A stretch of DNA of 64,000 bases from Brachionus manjavacas (GCA_019054805.1 JAHQIY010000006.1:4340001-4404000); one strand, 5' to 3'. Positions 1 to 14,809 are shown, counted from the first letter of the stretch. Translations and numbers: made by a program. The notes: a model not told the origin generated them from the sequence alone.

Positions 1-2032
1 AAAATCCGAAAATTTCTAGAAAAAAGGAATATAAGTATTATAGATTAAAAAGACATGAAATTAATTTTTTTTTAAATATTTAGTTGAACACTTAAAATTT
101 TAAACTTCAGATTCTTAATTTTATGCCCTCATGAATGAGCTTAAAAAGAATACTTGAATTAAAATCGATTCAATCAAATAAAGTTTCTTGTTAAGCTTTT
201 AATTTTAAATAAACTTAATTTTCTTGCTAATTTTTATGATCCATAGGTCGATTATTGATAAATTTTTTGGGCTTTAGTCTCATTTTAATTGATTGATTCA
301 AATTAATTCCATTTTTGAACTTGTGAAGCAAAAAAAATCTTCGATAGAATCTATCTTTCTGGAAAGCTGGATTATTTAAAAAATCTTTATATCTATAGTT
401 ATTTAATTTTTATGATATTATTTAGCTAAAAATGTTAAATCTTTTAAAAATTTTAGCGCATCGTCTTGCTTAGAGACCCCGAGATATCCTTTTTTGTATT
501 TTTTTCCAATGCGTCAGATCCCATTAATGTAAAAACATTGAAAATAGACTAAAAAAATATAACAGTCTAAAATAAATTTATTGAAAAATAACGTATTCTC
601 AAGAAGCAAAAAGTCAGCAAGAATTATCTATTAATTTTAAAAATGTACAAAACTTTTGAAAGAAAATTATAATTTTAATGAACTTTTTTAGTTCAAAAAA
701 ATTAAAAATTTTGAATGAGATTCTGTATTACTTGGAAAAGTCAAAAATAAAATAAAAATTTAATGAAAAATAAAATTTACTAATGGATTTTTTAATTTTC
801 TTATTTATTTCAATAATTTGATTTAAATAAAAGTCATTCAGACGAATATGGGAAGCATCTTAAAATTATGCTCTTAATTACTGAGAATATAATTTATTTT
901 CCTGTAAAAAATAATATAAAAAGTAAAAGGCAGAATTAGTAATTAAAAAAAAATTTTGAAAAGAAAAAGTTGAAAATTTTTAGCAATTTATAGAGATTTA
1001 GCAAATATCAATTTTAGATAATGTAATTCATAAAGAGATTACAAATTTGATTTAAGAACAAATGTTCTTAAATCAAAAAAACAATTTACTAAAATAAAAT
1101 TTTTTAGCTTACCTTAGATTTTTGCTTATTTAATTAATGTTTCGGTTAAGTATAATCAATTTATAGTTGCTTAATACTTTCAAATCATTTCGGGATTCGA
1201 AACAGGAAAATTTATTTTTTTGAATTATTTTTATACTTTCGAATTAAAAAAAATAGATCTGATTTAAGTTAAGAATTTTTCTTAAACCATTTTTGGATGA
1301 CAAATTCAATTAACAATTATCGAACTAAATAATTTAATCAGTTATTATCCATTTATGTCACATAAGCTATTGTTCGATTTCTTTAGAAAAAAATTTAAAG
1401 GATAAATAAATCTAAAAATTCTGAGTACAGAAAAATTTTATTCTTAAATTAATTAATTTTAATGGTAAAATTAATAATAATCAAAATAATAATTATTGTA
1501 ATCCTCCAACAATTTGCAGTAATTCAAAAAACCCAAAATTATAAACAGTCTATTTATTCGCGATGGTCATTATGAAACCGTTGACGTAATAAGATGGTTA
1601 TTTAGGAATTAATTTGTTAAAAAATCCTAGAGTAAAAATCCAAGGCTAAGAGTCAGTGAAAAATAAATGAGTGCAAATTTGAAGTAAATTTTTGAGATTG
1701 ATTTGTATATTGATTTTCCTTCTTGAAATTGAATCGAATTAATTTGAATGAATGTCAAAAAAATTTTAGTCGTATTTTTTAATCATTTCAATATCTTAAA
1801 AATTTGAATAAGAATTTTAACTTAATTTAAATAAAATAATAAAATCCAATTATAATCATGTTATATAGAATATTCAAACGTTGATTTTAGAAACAAATTG
1901 TTAAACCTGTAACCGACATCTGCTTGAATATGGAAAAATTGAAATATTAATGGATCTGGGAAAATAACCTAATGAGATATTTAAATATTTCAAAAATTAT
2001 TTATTTTGTTTTGAAATTTCAAATTGTTAAAC
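1..2032. other. AT-rich intergenic sequence, no gene seen
   Basis: Both strands are dense in stop codons and show no coding or RNA-like signal. The sequence is homopolymer-rich A/T without obvious tandem structure. Confidence 0.6.
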
Positions 2033-2042
2033 CATATTCTTG
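2033..2042. repeat. Left target-site duplication of the LINE insertion
   Basis: CATATTCTTG here is repeated exactly at 2462-2471 directly after the poly(A) run. The reading frame upstream of this point (1972-2042) is therefore host sequence, not part of the element. Confidence 0.85.
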
Positions 2043-2438
2043 TTGGGGGATGTGTGAATCTGACAGGAAAAGTCTTAACACCTTCCACACGGGAAGCCTG
2101 CGGAGGATTCTCGGGAAACACTGGCCTGAGAAACTGTCGAATGCTGACCTATACAGAAGAACAAATTCAGAGCCATTAAGTCAATGCATTAAGAGCAAAA
2201 GACTGCGATGGCTCGGGCATGTACTTAGAATGAAAGAAACACGGATACCAAAAGGGCCCTTCAATGGACACCTCAAGGGCGACGTAAGGTAGGACGACCA
2301 GCAGTAACATGGAGATCAACAATCACGAAAGAGCTCATCAAAATGAGAATGACATGGGGAGAAGCAAGTGTAAAGGCAAAAGATCGACTTGAGTGGAAAT
2401 CGAAAGTAATGACCCTATGCTCCACAAGAAGTGAATAA
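2043..2438 (+). pseudogene. C-terminal end of a LINE reverse transcriptase polyprotein, frameshifted
   Basis: Translation shows the conserved tail found after the reverse transcriptase domain in many RTE/L2-type LINEs: RRILGKHWPEKLSNADLYRR, then LRWLGHVLRM, then (in another frame) GRPAVTWR, LTWGEA-like TWGEASVKAKDR and a final LCSTRSE before the stop at 2436-2438. The frame changes at the run AAAGGGCCC near 2250, consistent with a single-base indel. The fragment lacks endonuclease and catalytic RT domains and cannot be autonomous. Assignment to an exact clade is uncertain. Confidence 0.75.
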
Positions 2439-2461
2439 GGAAAAAAAAAAAAAAAAAAAAA
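2043..2461 (+). mobile_element. 5'-truncated non-LTR retrotransposon with poly(A) tail
   Basis: A roughly 420-bp block of higher GC ends in about 20 A residues and is bounded by an identical 10-bp sequence on each side (CATATTCTTG at 2033-2042 and 2462-2471). Truncation at the 5' end, an A tail and flanking target duplications are the signature of target-primed reverse transcription. The insert codes for the extreme C-terminus of a LINE polyprotein. A short relative of its tail lies at 34218-34255. Confidence 0.85.
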
Positions 2462-2471
2462 CATATTCTTG
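2462..2471. repeat. Right target-site duplication of the LINE insertion
   Basis: Exact 10-bp match to 2033-2042. Confidence 0.85.
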
Positions 2472-5400
2472 ATATCTTAAAGAAACTCTCTTCTTAAATT
2501 AACATTTATTGAAATTTCTTTTATGCTTCATTTTTAATAATATGATTAATTTTAATGAAATAACTAATTTTATAAGCACCGATTTTCAAGATTTATTTTC
2601 AAGGCTAAGAAATAAATTAAAACTAAGATCATTTTAATAAAATTTTTTAACGATGTAAATTTTGGTTTAATTTGTTCACTTTTTTAAAAAAATATAATTT
2701 CAATTAGTAAAAAAATTTTTTATAGCAATTATGTAGAGTTAAGATGATGGAAAAATCAATCCTACCAAAAATTTAATTTAATTTTTGAATGCATTTTTTT
2801 TATAGAAAATATGGTCAGGAAATGCAATACTTCTTCTTTTCTTCCTAATATTCTATAAGTATATTTATAGAATTTGATTCTCCAACTCAAATTTTTAAAA
2901 TTCATGAACAAATCTTAACATCACCTAAAAGAATACAAGGTTTTTTACTGAAAATTAATTGAATTGATTTATGTTTTCTAATAATAAAACTTTCGCATCC
3001 CTCGTTATATGTAATGATTTTAAAAAATTGACAAAATATATTAAATATGTAACTATTTTATGTATATTTAATTTTTGATAAATAAGAGTCTAAATTTTAA
3101 CAAAATTGATTTAAATAGTGTTTATGCGTTAAAAAAGTTGAATTTTATTCAGATTTGTTTCCAAAATAGATAAATAATTTTAAGTTAAAAACTTTTAAAA
3201 GTGACTTGTTGAATTGCTTGAACCTTCTACTAAAGAATATTTTTATGTAAGCTGATTAAAAACTCTTATCAGTATTTAAAATTCTTATTTTTAGAAATTT
3301 TTTTCAAATATCCAAAATTTTAGATTTCGTTCGTTCAAAAAATTAATAATTCTTCAACAGCACTCGAGGCAGCTTAAAAATCATTTTAACTTCAGGCAAT
3401 AAGCAGTCAAAAGACATAATCTAAGTATCTTACTTCTGCATGCTTAAATATCAACCAATATTTAAAATATTTACCAAAGAAATTTGCTACAGATTATAAA
3501 TATTAAAATTTAAATAATGAAAATAGTTTATTTTTATTTTTTAATTAATTTTTCTTTTTTGTTCAATAAATGCGTATATGTATATAATTAAAAAATTTAA
3601 AAGACTTTAGTATTTTTTGTGCTAATGAATGCTCACGTAAATGAAAGAGGAAATAAAATAAGAATATATCAAAATTGAATTAAAAGGTTTTTTAATGCTT
3701 TGAAATAATTTTTAAGAATTAAAAAAAAAAGTACAAAAGATGATTCATGATTTTTAAAAATGTATTGAAAAGTTTTGTTTGTCTATGAATCAAAAATGAT
3801 TAAATCTTTTAAAACTACTTCAGTTATTTTTTATTTTTTCAAAAAAAAAAAAATTAGTGATGTTTTAAAGTTTTTAAAGAGTATTAATCTTCTAAAAATA
3901 TGAAAAATAAAAATCATATAATATTCTTAAAAATCAATTCTTCAAGGATTGCGTGTGTTGACAATATGTGTGGGTGAGAAAGTTCGGTTGTATGTGTATG
4001 CATGCTCGGTTACATGCAATGAAAAATATTTTAAATCTGTGCCGATATCAATATTCCATTCAAATAGATTGTTTACTCTGAATCTTCAGGGAAATTTCAA
4101 ATTAAATTCAAATTTTCTTTATATTTTGACACATTTTTTTAATTTATTTTTCAACTAAATTTTTATAAAACATTCTTTAATTTCATCCATACTAACTCAA
4201 GTTAACTTTTAAATTTACCAGAAAATTGGGTCTTTGTAGGGATTCTGGACAATTTTAATTTGCATTTTAAAATTTTTGAATCATTTAAAAAAAGATATTC
4301 AAATTTAGAGGTGAGATGATAAAGAACCTTGCAAAACGTTCTTTTCGGAAAAAAGAAACGAAACCGTGACGAATTAAAAAAAAAGTCCGTATTTCATTTG
4401 ATTGCGTTCCATTTCATCCGATTTCATGCCGAACAGTTCCATTCCATTTCATCGATGGCATTATATAATTACCTTAAACTCTTAAAATAATTGACAAGAA
4501 TGTTTAAAAACAATTAAAGGTATTCTCTTTTATGTCAACTAGTTGAAGTTATTTTATAGTTTTCACAAAAATATACTGGGACTTAATTCGATTGATTGCA
4601 AAAAAATATAAGAAATTTCTTCCAAATTGAAATTATCGTATTAAATGTTTTAATAAAATAATAGATTAAATTTAAATTTATTATATTCAAATTTAAAAAT
4701 TCTCTATAAATTTTATTAAATGCAACAAAAAAAATATTTTTTTCAAATTTTAGATAAAACATAAGTTAATTAGAAATAATATTCTAAAATTTCGCCCAAT
4801 AATGCAAAGCCGGATCCCTAAACCAGGGCTACGCTCCAGACCCCTTTTTTTATTAAAAATTTTGTTAGATAAAATCTTATTTCAAAATAAACCCTAAATT
4901 GATAAAACGGTAATCCCTAACCATAATCAATATATGGTTTATTTTGGAATTAGTTTACTTTAAGAATTATTGTTTCAAAAAATTTTTGTTTATTTTATGT
5001 ATTTTTCAACTTATTGATTATATGCAATACTCATAAAATTCTTCAAAAATTTATTTGATTTATGTAAAAGGACACTAATGGACACTAAAGGACAATATTT
5101 TATTTTTAAAAAGTATAGGACACCAAAGGACATAAAAGAATTTTCAGTTTTAAATTCAGGATCATTGTCAATCCATGTAATTTACATGAAATCAAATATT
5201 TTAAAAATTACATAAATGATCAAGTTTTATAGAATTTCTAAATTTTAATGATAATCCTTTTTTTTTAATTTTATAGATAAAATTCAAATATTCAGAAAAA
5301 TTTTATTTATCATTGAAACTTAGTTTTAAATCTGATAAATAGAAAGGAAGAAAAAACATTTCTAAAAATTATTTTGATTTTTTATTATTTTAATGGCAAG

Positions 5401-5645
5401 AAAATCTTTAATAGCCTGAGTAGATTTATAAGCTTTAGGATAGATTTATTTTACTTTTTTGTTTGTAATAATCAAAAAAATAGATTAAAATTAAAAATTA
5501 TTTGTGTTTATAATTCTTTATTTTATTAGAAATATTTTTAAATAATTTTCATTAATTCAATAAATAAAAAAATATTGCGAAAGTTTTAGTATAATTCGAC
5601 AAACGAAATAAAAAACCAAAAATATGAGGAAATTATATTTAGGAA
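2472..5645. other. AT-rich intergenic sequence with two small unusual patches
   Basis: No gene is supported. Two patches stand out. At 4806-4850 there is a GC-rich island without readable coding sequence. At 5066-5133 the unit GGACAC(T/C)AA(A/T)GGACA recurs about five times. Neither can be assigned to a family from sequence alone. Confidence 0.55.
5066..5133. repeat. Short degenerate repeat of GGACACTAA-type units
   Basis: The words GGACACTAA, GGACACTAAAGGACA and GGACACCAAAGGACA lie within 70 bp, separated by an A/T run. This may be a decayed MITE end or a small satellite fragment. Confidence 0.4.
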
Positions 5646-7976
<2,331 letters not shown>

Positions 7977-8813
7977 CTAAAATTTGGGAAAAAAATAAAT
8001 AACAAAATGAATTATTTGAGTTAAATTTATTAGTATTTAACAAAAATTATTAATTAAAATATGCAGGCAATATTTTGAAGCAATCGTTGGTAAAAAGTGT
8101 ATTGAGATCGGAACCATTAATATTTTGAAATTTTTATTTGTTTAATTATAATTTATTTTCGCACAATTCCTCATCATCGTAATTCAAATTTCAAGCATTA
8201 TAAACCTAAATTTAATGCATTTAAAATTAGTACTTTATTTTCCATAATTTTTTGTTGAATAAAATTTTCTGACTATTTTTCTGACTTTTATGAAGGAATA
8301 TTTAAAACAAAATAATCTTACCTAATGAATAATTTTTTATTTAAATTAAGAGAATTTATTTTTCACTATAAGGCTTAAATTAAAATAGCTGATAAAAAAA
8401 AATATTATTATTACTATTTTTATTAATTTTATTAATAAAAATTAGAATATATCAAGTTTTTCAAAATTTATTTTGAAAAGTTCAATTTCATTTTTACTGA
8501 AGAACGCAATCTTTGTTTTTACCTTTTTTTTTTTAGATTTATTTGATTACTTTCACTAGTAAAATCCAATTAATTTTGAGATAGACATCATCTTTAAGCA
8601 ATTCTTTCAAATAAAATATATAATTAAATATTTTCAAACTGACCTCTTCAATTTAAAGACTTTATATTTTGAAATCACATTTTTAAAGTTAAAAAAAGAA
8701 TAAAGATCAAAAACTAACATCAGATTTTTATTTGGAATTTACGCCAAACTATGTGAAATGAGATTGAGATCAAACTCTGTAGTTCACATCAATTTTTTTG
8801 GCATATGTTTGAT
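7977..8813. other. Intergenic sequence upstream of PI4K2
   Basis: AT-rich, without coding signal. It should contain the PI4K2 promoter, but I see no defined element. Confidence 0.5.
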
Positions 8814-8842
8814 ATGTGAACTGAAAATTATGTGCACTTTCT
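8814..8842. repeat. Left inverted repeat of the Merlin-like element
   Basis: Core ATGTGAACTGAAAATTATG matches the reverse complement of 13668-13696 with few differences. Just outside, 8790-8821 can itself fold (AGTTCACATCAA against TTGATATGTGAACT). Confidence 0.5.
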
Positions 8843-8880
8843 TAAAGTTGATAGGTGAATTTATTATTTTTTATTTGTAT

Positions 8881-8909
8881 ATCTGCACCGAGCTAAAGCT
8901 CCTTCAGAT
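8881..8909 (-). repeat. GAGCT-AA-AGCTC hairpin, LINE 3'-end motif (copy 1)
   Basis: A near-palindrome of 29 bp with inner arms GAGCT/AGCTC and outer arms ATCTG/CAGAT. It is nearly the same sequence as 10216-10244 and, read on the minus strand, is followed by the same AGATA(T/A)ACAA(A/G)TAAA-like tail, suggesting the 3' end of a truncated LINE. Confidence 0.6.
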
Positions 8910-9139
8910 TAAATAAAAAAAATATATAAATAAAATACGAAAATTTATAGACAAAAAAAAACGTGAACTGATCAATTAATACGAGAACTTTATTGATAAT
9001 TAAAGTGTTGATTCGAGTTAATTAGATAATTTAGAAAAAAAGAGTATCACAGTGTTTCAATTTTTTTATGAGTCCGACTTACATGTATTTTTAGACCCCA
9101 CTCATTCAAACAATATTTCTCTTTCTCCAACTGACTACA

Positions 9140-10190
9140 CAATTCACATTAAATCATTCATTTTTTCCAACATTTGCGATTGGATTGACTGTACAGGTTT
9201 AATCACTGAACATACCTCTACTTCAGGTTCGGCGTTCAAGATAGTTTCAGATAAATTTACCACTGGCTCTTCTACACCACATTCTATCTCTTCTTCTTCT
9301 TCGCGATGCTCTGACCATGTACCATCGTTATCATTGTCTTCATCTATAACTTCTTCAATATCTTCTTCTCAGTTAAGTTCGGCATCTTCACTACCTTCTT
9401 TGAAATCAACATATTTAATACCATCAGCTGGATAGAATCTTGAGATTTCATGTAAAATTTTATCAAAAGCGTCCAATTTATCAGACGCAACCATTTGACG
9501 CCAAAGGAATTCGTCGATGAACGACTTTAGATTGACCCTGACACAACCATTGGTTTCTTTAAAAATTTGCTTAGCATGCTTTCAGAGGCCTTCGATTTTA
9601 TTGGTGTGAGCACCAGTAGTCGTAACCAAGAAGTTGTACTTATGATTAACTTAAAGGTGATTATAATTGTTAAATCCATGCAATTTTTACAATCCGTAAT
9701 AAAGTCTCAGCCTTACGATCCGGTACAATTTCAATTTAACAACGGCCTTTCGAATCTCTCTCAACAAGACCAAACATCCAAACCTGTTTCTTTTTTAGCT
9801 TGCTACCACGGTTGTATTTGACTTTAGATATTAGAGATTCATCAATCTCTACTACCTTACATATTCCTCCCAGTTTAACATTTTTAGTATAATCCTGGAT
9901 ACTCGCACTACAAATATTTCTCAGTAATCTAAAAAAATTTGAAACGATATACTTGGAATCATTTTCAACATTTTCGTTAATTTTAATCAAGTCTCTTGTT
10001 TTCGATAAGGTCAACTAAACAGCCCAATACTTGATGATTTCTAATATGAATAACATCGATTTACGAAATATTTTAAAAAATGATTCCTAGAGAATACTTG
10101 AAAATTTTTGACATTTTGAGTTCTTACACCGAGCAGAAAGTAAACTTCGACCGTCTTTAATTCGCTTGCGTCTTACAATTTTTAATTCGG
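9140..10190 (-). pseudogene. Merlin/IS1595-like transposase, main part, inactivated
   Basis: The minus-strand translation from 10190 downward shows a zinc-ribbon-like start (RRKRIKDGRS, ARCKNSKCQKFSS) and then the DDE core: KVVEIDESLISKVKYNRGSK, VWMFGLVERDSKGRC, PDRKAETLLRI, VNHKYNFLVTTTGAHTNKIE and KHAKQIFK. The GG..VEIDES..KRKYNRG..WVFG.ER pattern is diagnostic for this family. In-frame stops, including TGA where a conserved Trp follows IEG, and frame changes near 9735 show that it is dead. An acidic C-terminal stretch runs to about 9140. The serine-rich plus-strand frame at 9052-9435 is only its shadow. Confidence 0.72.
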
Positions 10191-12388
10191 AGTTTTAATT
10201 TTTATTTACTTGTTTATCTGTACCGAGCCAAAGCACCTTCAGATTAAAAAAAAAAAAGAAAAAAAAATTAAAATAAAGTTAAATAAAATAAAATAAAAAA
10301 AAAAAAAAAGATATAAGTTAAAAGTAGATAAATATTAAAATTAAGATTAGATAAATTTTAATAGAGAGTAACAGAGTGCATATTTTAAAATATTTTATGA
10401 TTCAGGAAAAAAAGAAGAAATAGTAAGGTAGCAATTACACAATGGAGTTGAGTATTTGATGTATCTTGATTCGAAACCTTTGTTATATTCTTCCACCAGT
10501 CTAACAGTTAATGGAACAGATTGGCTCAGTCCTGCCCTAACATATCTTTACTCAACTCAAAAAGTCGATTTGAGACTGTTAGTAGTTTAAGTTTATTATA
10601 TGCCTCATAATGTAATATGTTAGAGGGAGTATCATATCTAAGTTTTAGTATAGAATGAACTACTCAATTTTGGACTACATCTAACCTTTTGATATTAGTT
10701 TCTGAAAGAGAGTTCAGACAAGGAAAAGAATAATCTAGAATAGATCCAATCAAAGACTTATAAAGGTTTCCTAAAGTGTTAAAGTCAAGGCCCGATTTTT
10801 TATTCGACAAGATTTTTGTTAAATTTAACCTTGAATTGCAACGTTCTTTAATTTCATCTATTATTGATACCTGGGAACTTTATTTCTTTTAAGCTTTCGA
10901 TTCTATTCCCATAAACCCTTAAATTAAATATAGAACTTTCTTTGTTGTTTTTAGTAAAAATCATTGAGCAAGACTTTTCAACCAAAATCTTCATTTTCCA
11001 CTTGAAAAGCCACTGTTCTAATTCAACAAAGTACTTATTCATCTTACTTTCTTTATTTCCATCTTTTTTATAAATAAAAAAAGTGACAAGATCATCTGCA
11101 AAGAGAAGTAAATATTAATTATTAGATTTATTTCTTTTAGGAATATCATTGATAAATATACTAAATAATAAAGGAATAACTGATTCTTGAGGAAAGCCAG
11201 CAGAAATTTTGAATTCATAACTAATGTGATCATTTATATTTACTTTAAATGTTCTACATGTAAGAAATGATTTAATCCATTTAATTAAGGAGGCAGGAAT
11301 ATTTATCTTTATAAGCCTGTAAATTATACCTTCATGCCAAACTTTGTCGAAAGCTTTAGAAATGTCAAAAAATAAGCAACATACTTTTTTCTTTCTATTA
11401 AAAGATTCGATTTTTTTGGATAAAGAAAACTAAATAATTTTCGGTTCTTAGATGTTTTCTAAAACCAGATTGTTCCTGAATTAGAAGAGAATTTTTTTCT
11501 AAGAAATCATATAACCTTGAAAAAATAATACGTTCAAGCAGTTTAACTAGACAGCTTGTAATGCTTATAGGTCGATAATTGTATGGGTCTTGTGTAGGAG
11601 AAGAATTCTTAGGCATCATTGTGATATTGGAACTTTTTCAAGCTTTAGGAACTGTACCTTTTTGGAGACTAAGATTAAAAAGATCGATTATTTATTTTAA
11701 TAAATTTAAGGGGAGGTCTTTTAACATTAAATTGTGGATAAAATCAGGTCCAAGCTCCTTCTCCCTTTAACCTTTTTTATGCCATAATCATTTCATTTAG
11801 GCTAATCGGTTCATTAATTATTGGCTGACTATTATTCATAAAGTATTTTTAATTAAAATGAGTTATTTATGTATCTTTTCCAGTGTTTTCGAGGTCAGAA
11901 TTAAGACTGAATGTTGAAGATAATATTTTTCCAAATAATTTCCGTTTTTCCTCATCTTGTGTCAAATTACCTTTTTCCGCATAAGGATTCCTTAACTGGA
12001 CATTTTGCTACATTATTATTTTCATCGTCACAAAAATAGCATTTAGGCTTTGGACCAACAATAGAGATTACACATCTTAACACATAAATATTAGCGGGAC
12101 CAGAAAGGTTTTTGATTATATTTTCTGTCTGTTTTGGGTAAGATATTTTCACTCTTTTAACTCCGTTTATTAGAGGCCTTTCTTTATAATTTTCTTCAGA
12201 AATGTACTCGATTTTTAGCCCATCAATCCGAAAGGCATCAAAAAAATTTTTGAGTAATTCGCAATTGAAATTACTGGGTTAGAAGTGAAAACGAAAAGTA
12301 ATGTACTTTCTAAGATCCGGTAATTTTTTTGCGTCTTCAAGATTAAAATTTGTTCCATTTATAATGATTGTCCGATTGTAGATATCTT
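10191..12388 (-). pseudogene. Jockey-like LINE with 3' hairpin, inserted into the Merlin-like transposase
   Basis: Read on the minus strand: an ORF1-like piece with a zinc knuckle (CYFCDDENNNVAKCP at about 11990-12050; the histidine of C-x2-C-x4-H-x4-C is replaced by Asn), then reverse transcriptase segments NYRPISITSCLVKLLERIIF and QSGFRKHLRT (11619-11420), SAGFPQES, and the catalytic FADD box (about 11090), followed by a degenerate thumb region to about 10400. Several stops and frameshifts make it non-functional. The 3' end is an A/T-rich stretch followed by the hairpin at 10216-10244. ORF1 is interrupted at about 12389 by the next LINE. Confidence 0.75.
10216..10244 (-). repeat. GAGCT-type hairpin at LINE 3' end (copy 2)
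   Basis: ATCTG and CAGAT form the outer arms and GAGCC/GGTGC-type bases the degenerate inner arms. The hairpin sits at the minus-strand 3' end of the LINE at 10245-12388, just before Merlin sequence resumes at about 10190. Confidence 0.65.
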
Positions 12389-13255
12389 GTAGTAGTAGTA
12401 GTAGTAGTTTTGACTGTAGTTGGCTAGCCAGCGAGTGTGCTGATAAGGCACACAATGACAGCTGATGTGATTGATTGCGGCTCATCCAGCAATCAATGCC
12501 TGCTTTAAAGCTATTAACATTAGGGGCTTCAACTAATTGATTTGGCAGTGAGTTCCATATGTTAGCGGTTCTGTTGAAAAAAAAGTTATCTCTATGTTGG
12601 AGCCTCGAAATTTCTTTGTGATATTTGAAGCAGTGACCTCTTCCTTGGATTTTGGTGACATTAAAATTGTTGCTTTTTTCAACCAATTCTATTCCATGCA
12701 TGAACTTGTGTAACTGAATCAGATCACCTCTTTTTCTTCTTTCCACCAGATTTGGAATGTTTAAAGCTTTCAATTTGCTTTCATACGGTTTGTTTCTAAT
12801 TGAAGAAACAAATTTCGTAGCTCTGCGTTGAATCCTCTCAAGATTCTCACAATCCGACTTAAGAAATGGAGACCACACAGGCACAGCAAATTCCAAAAGA
12901 GGACGAACAAAAGTTAAATACAATGATCTAAATAACTTACAATCAAAACGAGCGAATGATTTCCTGATGCGACCCAACATTTGATTTGCTTTGTTTGTAG
13001 CCTCTATCACTTGATTTTTCCATTTGAGATTTGTATTGAAGATAACTCCAAGATCTCTTTCGGTTTCAGACGTTGATAACTGTTTACCATCAATAAAATA
13101 AGTGAATTCTTTGTTTTTATGACCGTAATGCATAACCACACATTTTGATGTGTTGAAGAGAAGAAGCCAATCTTGAGTTCACTTGAAAATTAAATCTAAA
13201 TCTGTTTGAAGTTTCATTGCGCTTATTTCTGATACCTTTTGCGAGAATATTTTTG
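12389..13255 (-). pseudogene. CR1/L2-like LINE fragment ending in (CTA)n, copy 1
   Basis: The minus strand encodes the post-catalytic part of a LINE reverse transcriptase from about 13250 downward: KLQTDLDLIF, SKCVVMHYGHKNKEF, ERDLGVIFNTNLKWKNQV, FVRPLLEFAVPVWSPF, LERIQRRATKFVSSI, NIWNSLPNQLVE and SLCALSAHSLASQLQSK. It then runs directly into CTA repeats (12389-12408) read as leucines. A TGA replaces a conserved Trp near 13180. Downstream of the CTA run the frame continues by chance into the older LINE's ORF1. It is 5'-truncated and closely similar to 27785-28234. Confidence 0.8.
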
Positions 13256-13281
13256 TGAGTTAAACGCCGAGTTAAATTCGA

Positions 13282-13469
13282 TTATCAATACTTTATTGGA
13301 CCAAAAATGTAAATCGACGTTATTGCATTATTTTCGTCTTGGTTTAAGGCGATATCGAGCGCACTAAAAGAGTCTTGTGGCTAACTGGTTTGTCTAGCTT
13401 CTTAAAATTTTGCTTAACAGAATTCTTGAAAATCCACCAAGGAATTACGCTTTGATTAGCTAGCGACAT
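13282..13469 (-). pseudogene. N-terminal scrap of the Merlin-like transposase
   Basis: Beginning at an ATG at 13469, the minus strand reads MSLANQSVIPWWIFKNSV and, in a shifted frame, ALNQDENNAITSIYIFG, resembling the region before the zinc ribbon of Merlin transposases. It supports the view that 10191-13281 is an insertion. Identification is weak by itself and rests on position and orientation. Confidence 0.4.
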
Positions 13470-13667
13470 TGCTAACATTCAAATTTAACGATGATTTGTC
13501 ACGTGACGACGCTATTATTTAATTTCAATTTTGCTAAGCCAAACGTTTTTTTTTTGATATTTTTATTTTTTAAATTTGTTTGTTTCTTTTTTCAAATAAA
13601 TTAAAATAGATCACACTGAAAAGATCACATAATTTTCAGTTTACACTTTTTCGTGCAATATTATTCG

Positions 13668-13696
13668 AGAGAGTGCTCATAATTTTTAGTTCACAT
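13668..13696. repeat. Right inverted repeat of the Merlin-like element
   Basis: Inverted match to 8814-8842. A second, related copy of the motif lies slightly inside at 13624-13648, suggesting a duplicated subterminal repeat. Confidence 0.5.
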
Positions 13697-14809
13697 AATT
13701 TTTGATCTATAGTGCACATACCAGACATATTTTTTTTTTTTCAGAAAAATTAATTATTTTTAAATTGGTGGAAAGATATGTGAAATATCACCTACGTTCC
13801 CGACGCCCAATAAAAGCCCTAATATAATCAAAAATTGATAATGTACGATCGTTGACAGAAGAAAACTCTTATTGTGCATATGATTATATTAATTAGTCAA
13901 GAAATAGCTTGTGTTAAAACGCATTCACTATTGCTTGTTAAAAATGTTAAAGTAATAACTTCACGACGGATGTCCAACATTAGAGTACAAAAATCTTAAA
14001 CAACATCTATTTATTTTGCAGATTTAATTTAGCTAATATAATTGATTAGCAAAAATAATGACTTCTCGGAAAGATTAAATATTCAAAATTGAAAAAAAAT
14101 ATGTTTTATTTAATAAAGGTTGAAATTTGATGTGTTAATATTTTCAATAGATCAATTAAAATTTCAACTAAAAAGTATGAGTAATCAAAAATTTTTTTTA
14201 ATCAAATATACCTGAAATAATTTTTTACTCAAAAAACTGATTTTGTTATTATTCAACTTTTTGATAAGTGATGATGATATACCGAAAAATAATGTTTTCG
14301 AAATTTTATTTAAAAAACAAAGCAGAATACTTTAGTTGTAAAAATTTTTTAGACATTTGTAATTATGTTTCATGGAGAAATTTTTTTAATTAAACTGCGG
14401 TTAAAATCAAACAGCTATGCTAATAATTTTTGAATCCATTGAATATGTAACTGTCAATTTGAAAAATGTGTCATTCTGTAAAATGACAGCAGCAGAAGAT
14501 AAAATTCCAGAAAAAATATAATTTATATTCCCTTAAAGCAGTCTAAGTGCTTAAATTTGGACACAGTTAAGGATTTCTAAATTGCTTGTTTACTGGAGAG
14601 TGAACAATTATGAGATTGTAATTAAAGAATTATTAAATTATTTAAGAATTTTAAAAAATTAATATTAAAAAAAAATGAACTTTGACACGTTAAAATTCGC
14701 TAAATTATTCAAAATTCTGACAAAACTAGGAATAAAAGAAAATTTTAATATTTATCAAGTCACTTTATATTTTGACAGTAACAAATATAAGATTTCGAAA
14801 GAAAAAATT
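13697..14809. other. Intergenic, no feature seen
   Basis: AT-rich sequence without credible coding frames. It lies 3' of the Ig-domain gene and should hold its 3'UTR. Confidence 0.5.

Larger units (their letters stand above)
8814..13696 (-). mobile_element. Decayed Merlin-like DNA transposon containing nested LINE insertions
   Basis: Imperfect inverted repeats of 29 bp (8814-8842 against 13668-13696, about 25 of 29 matching) bracket a minus-strand transposase of the Merlin/IS1595 (ISXO2-like) type. The transposase is split: an N-terminal scrap lies at 13282-13469 and the remainder at 9140-10190. Between them sit about 3.1 kb of LINE sequence. Short similar sequence on each side of that insert (TTTAATTCGG at 10181-10190 and TTAAATTCGA at 13272-13281) may be its target duplication. 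The outer repeats were matched by eye and the true ends may differ by some bases. Confidence 0.55.

Noticed and set aside
3949-4158. Plus-strand 69-codon open frame
   Set aside because: No ATG start, no domain, biased Phe/Asn/Leu content expected from AT-rich noise.
9052-9435. Plus-strand serine-rich open frame of 127 codons
   Set aside because: It is the reverse of the acidic C-terminal stretch (Glu/Asp codons) of the Merlin-like transposase on the minus strand.
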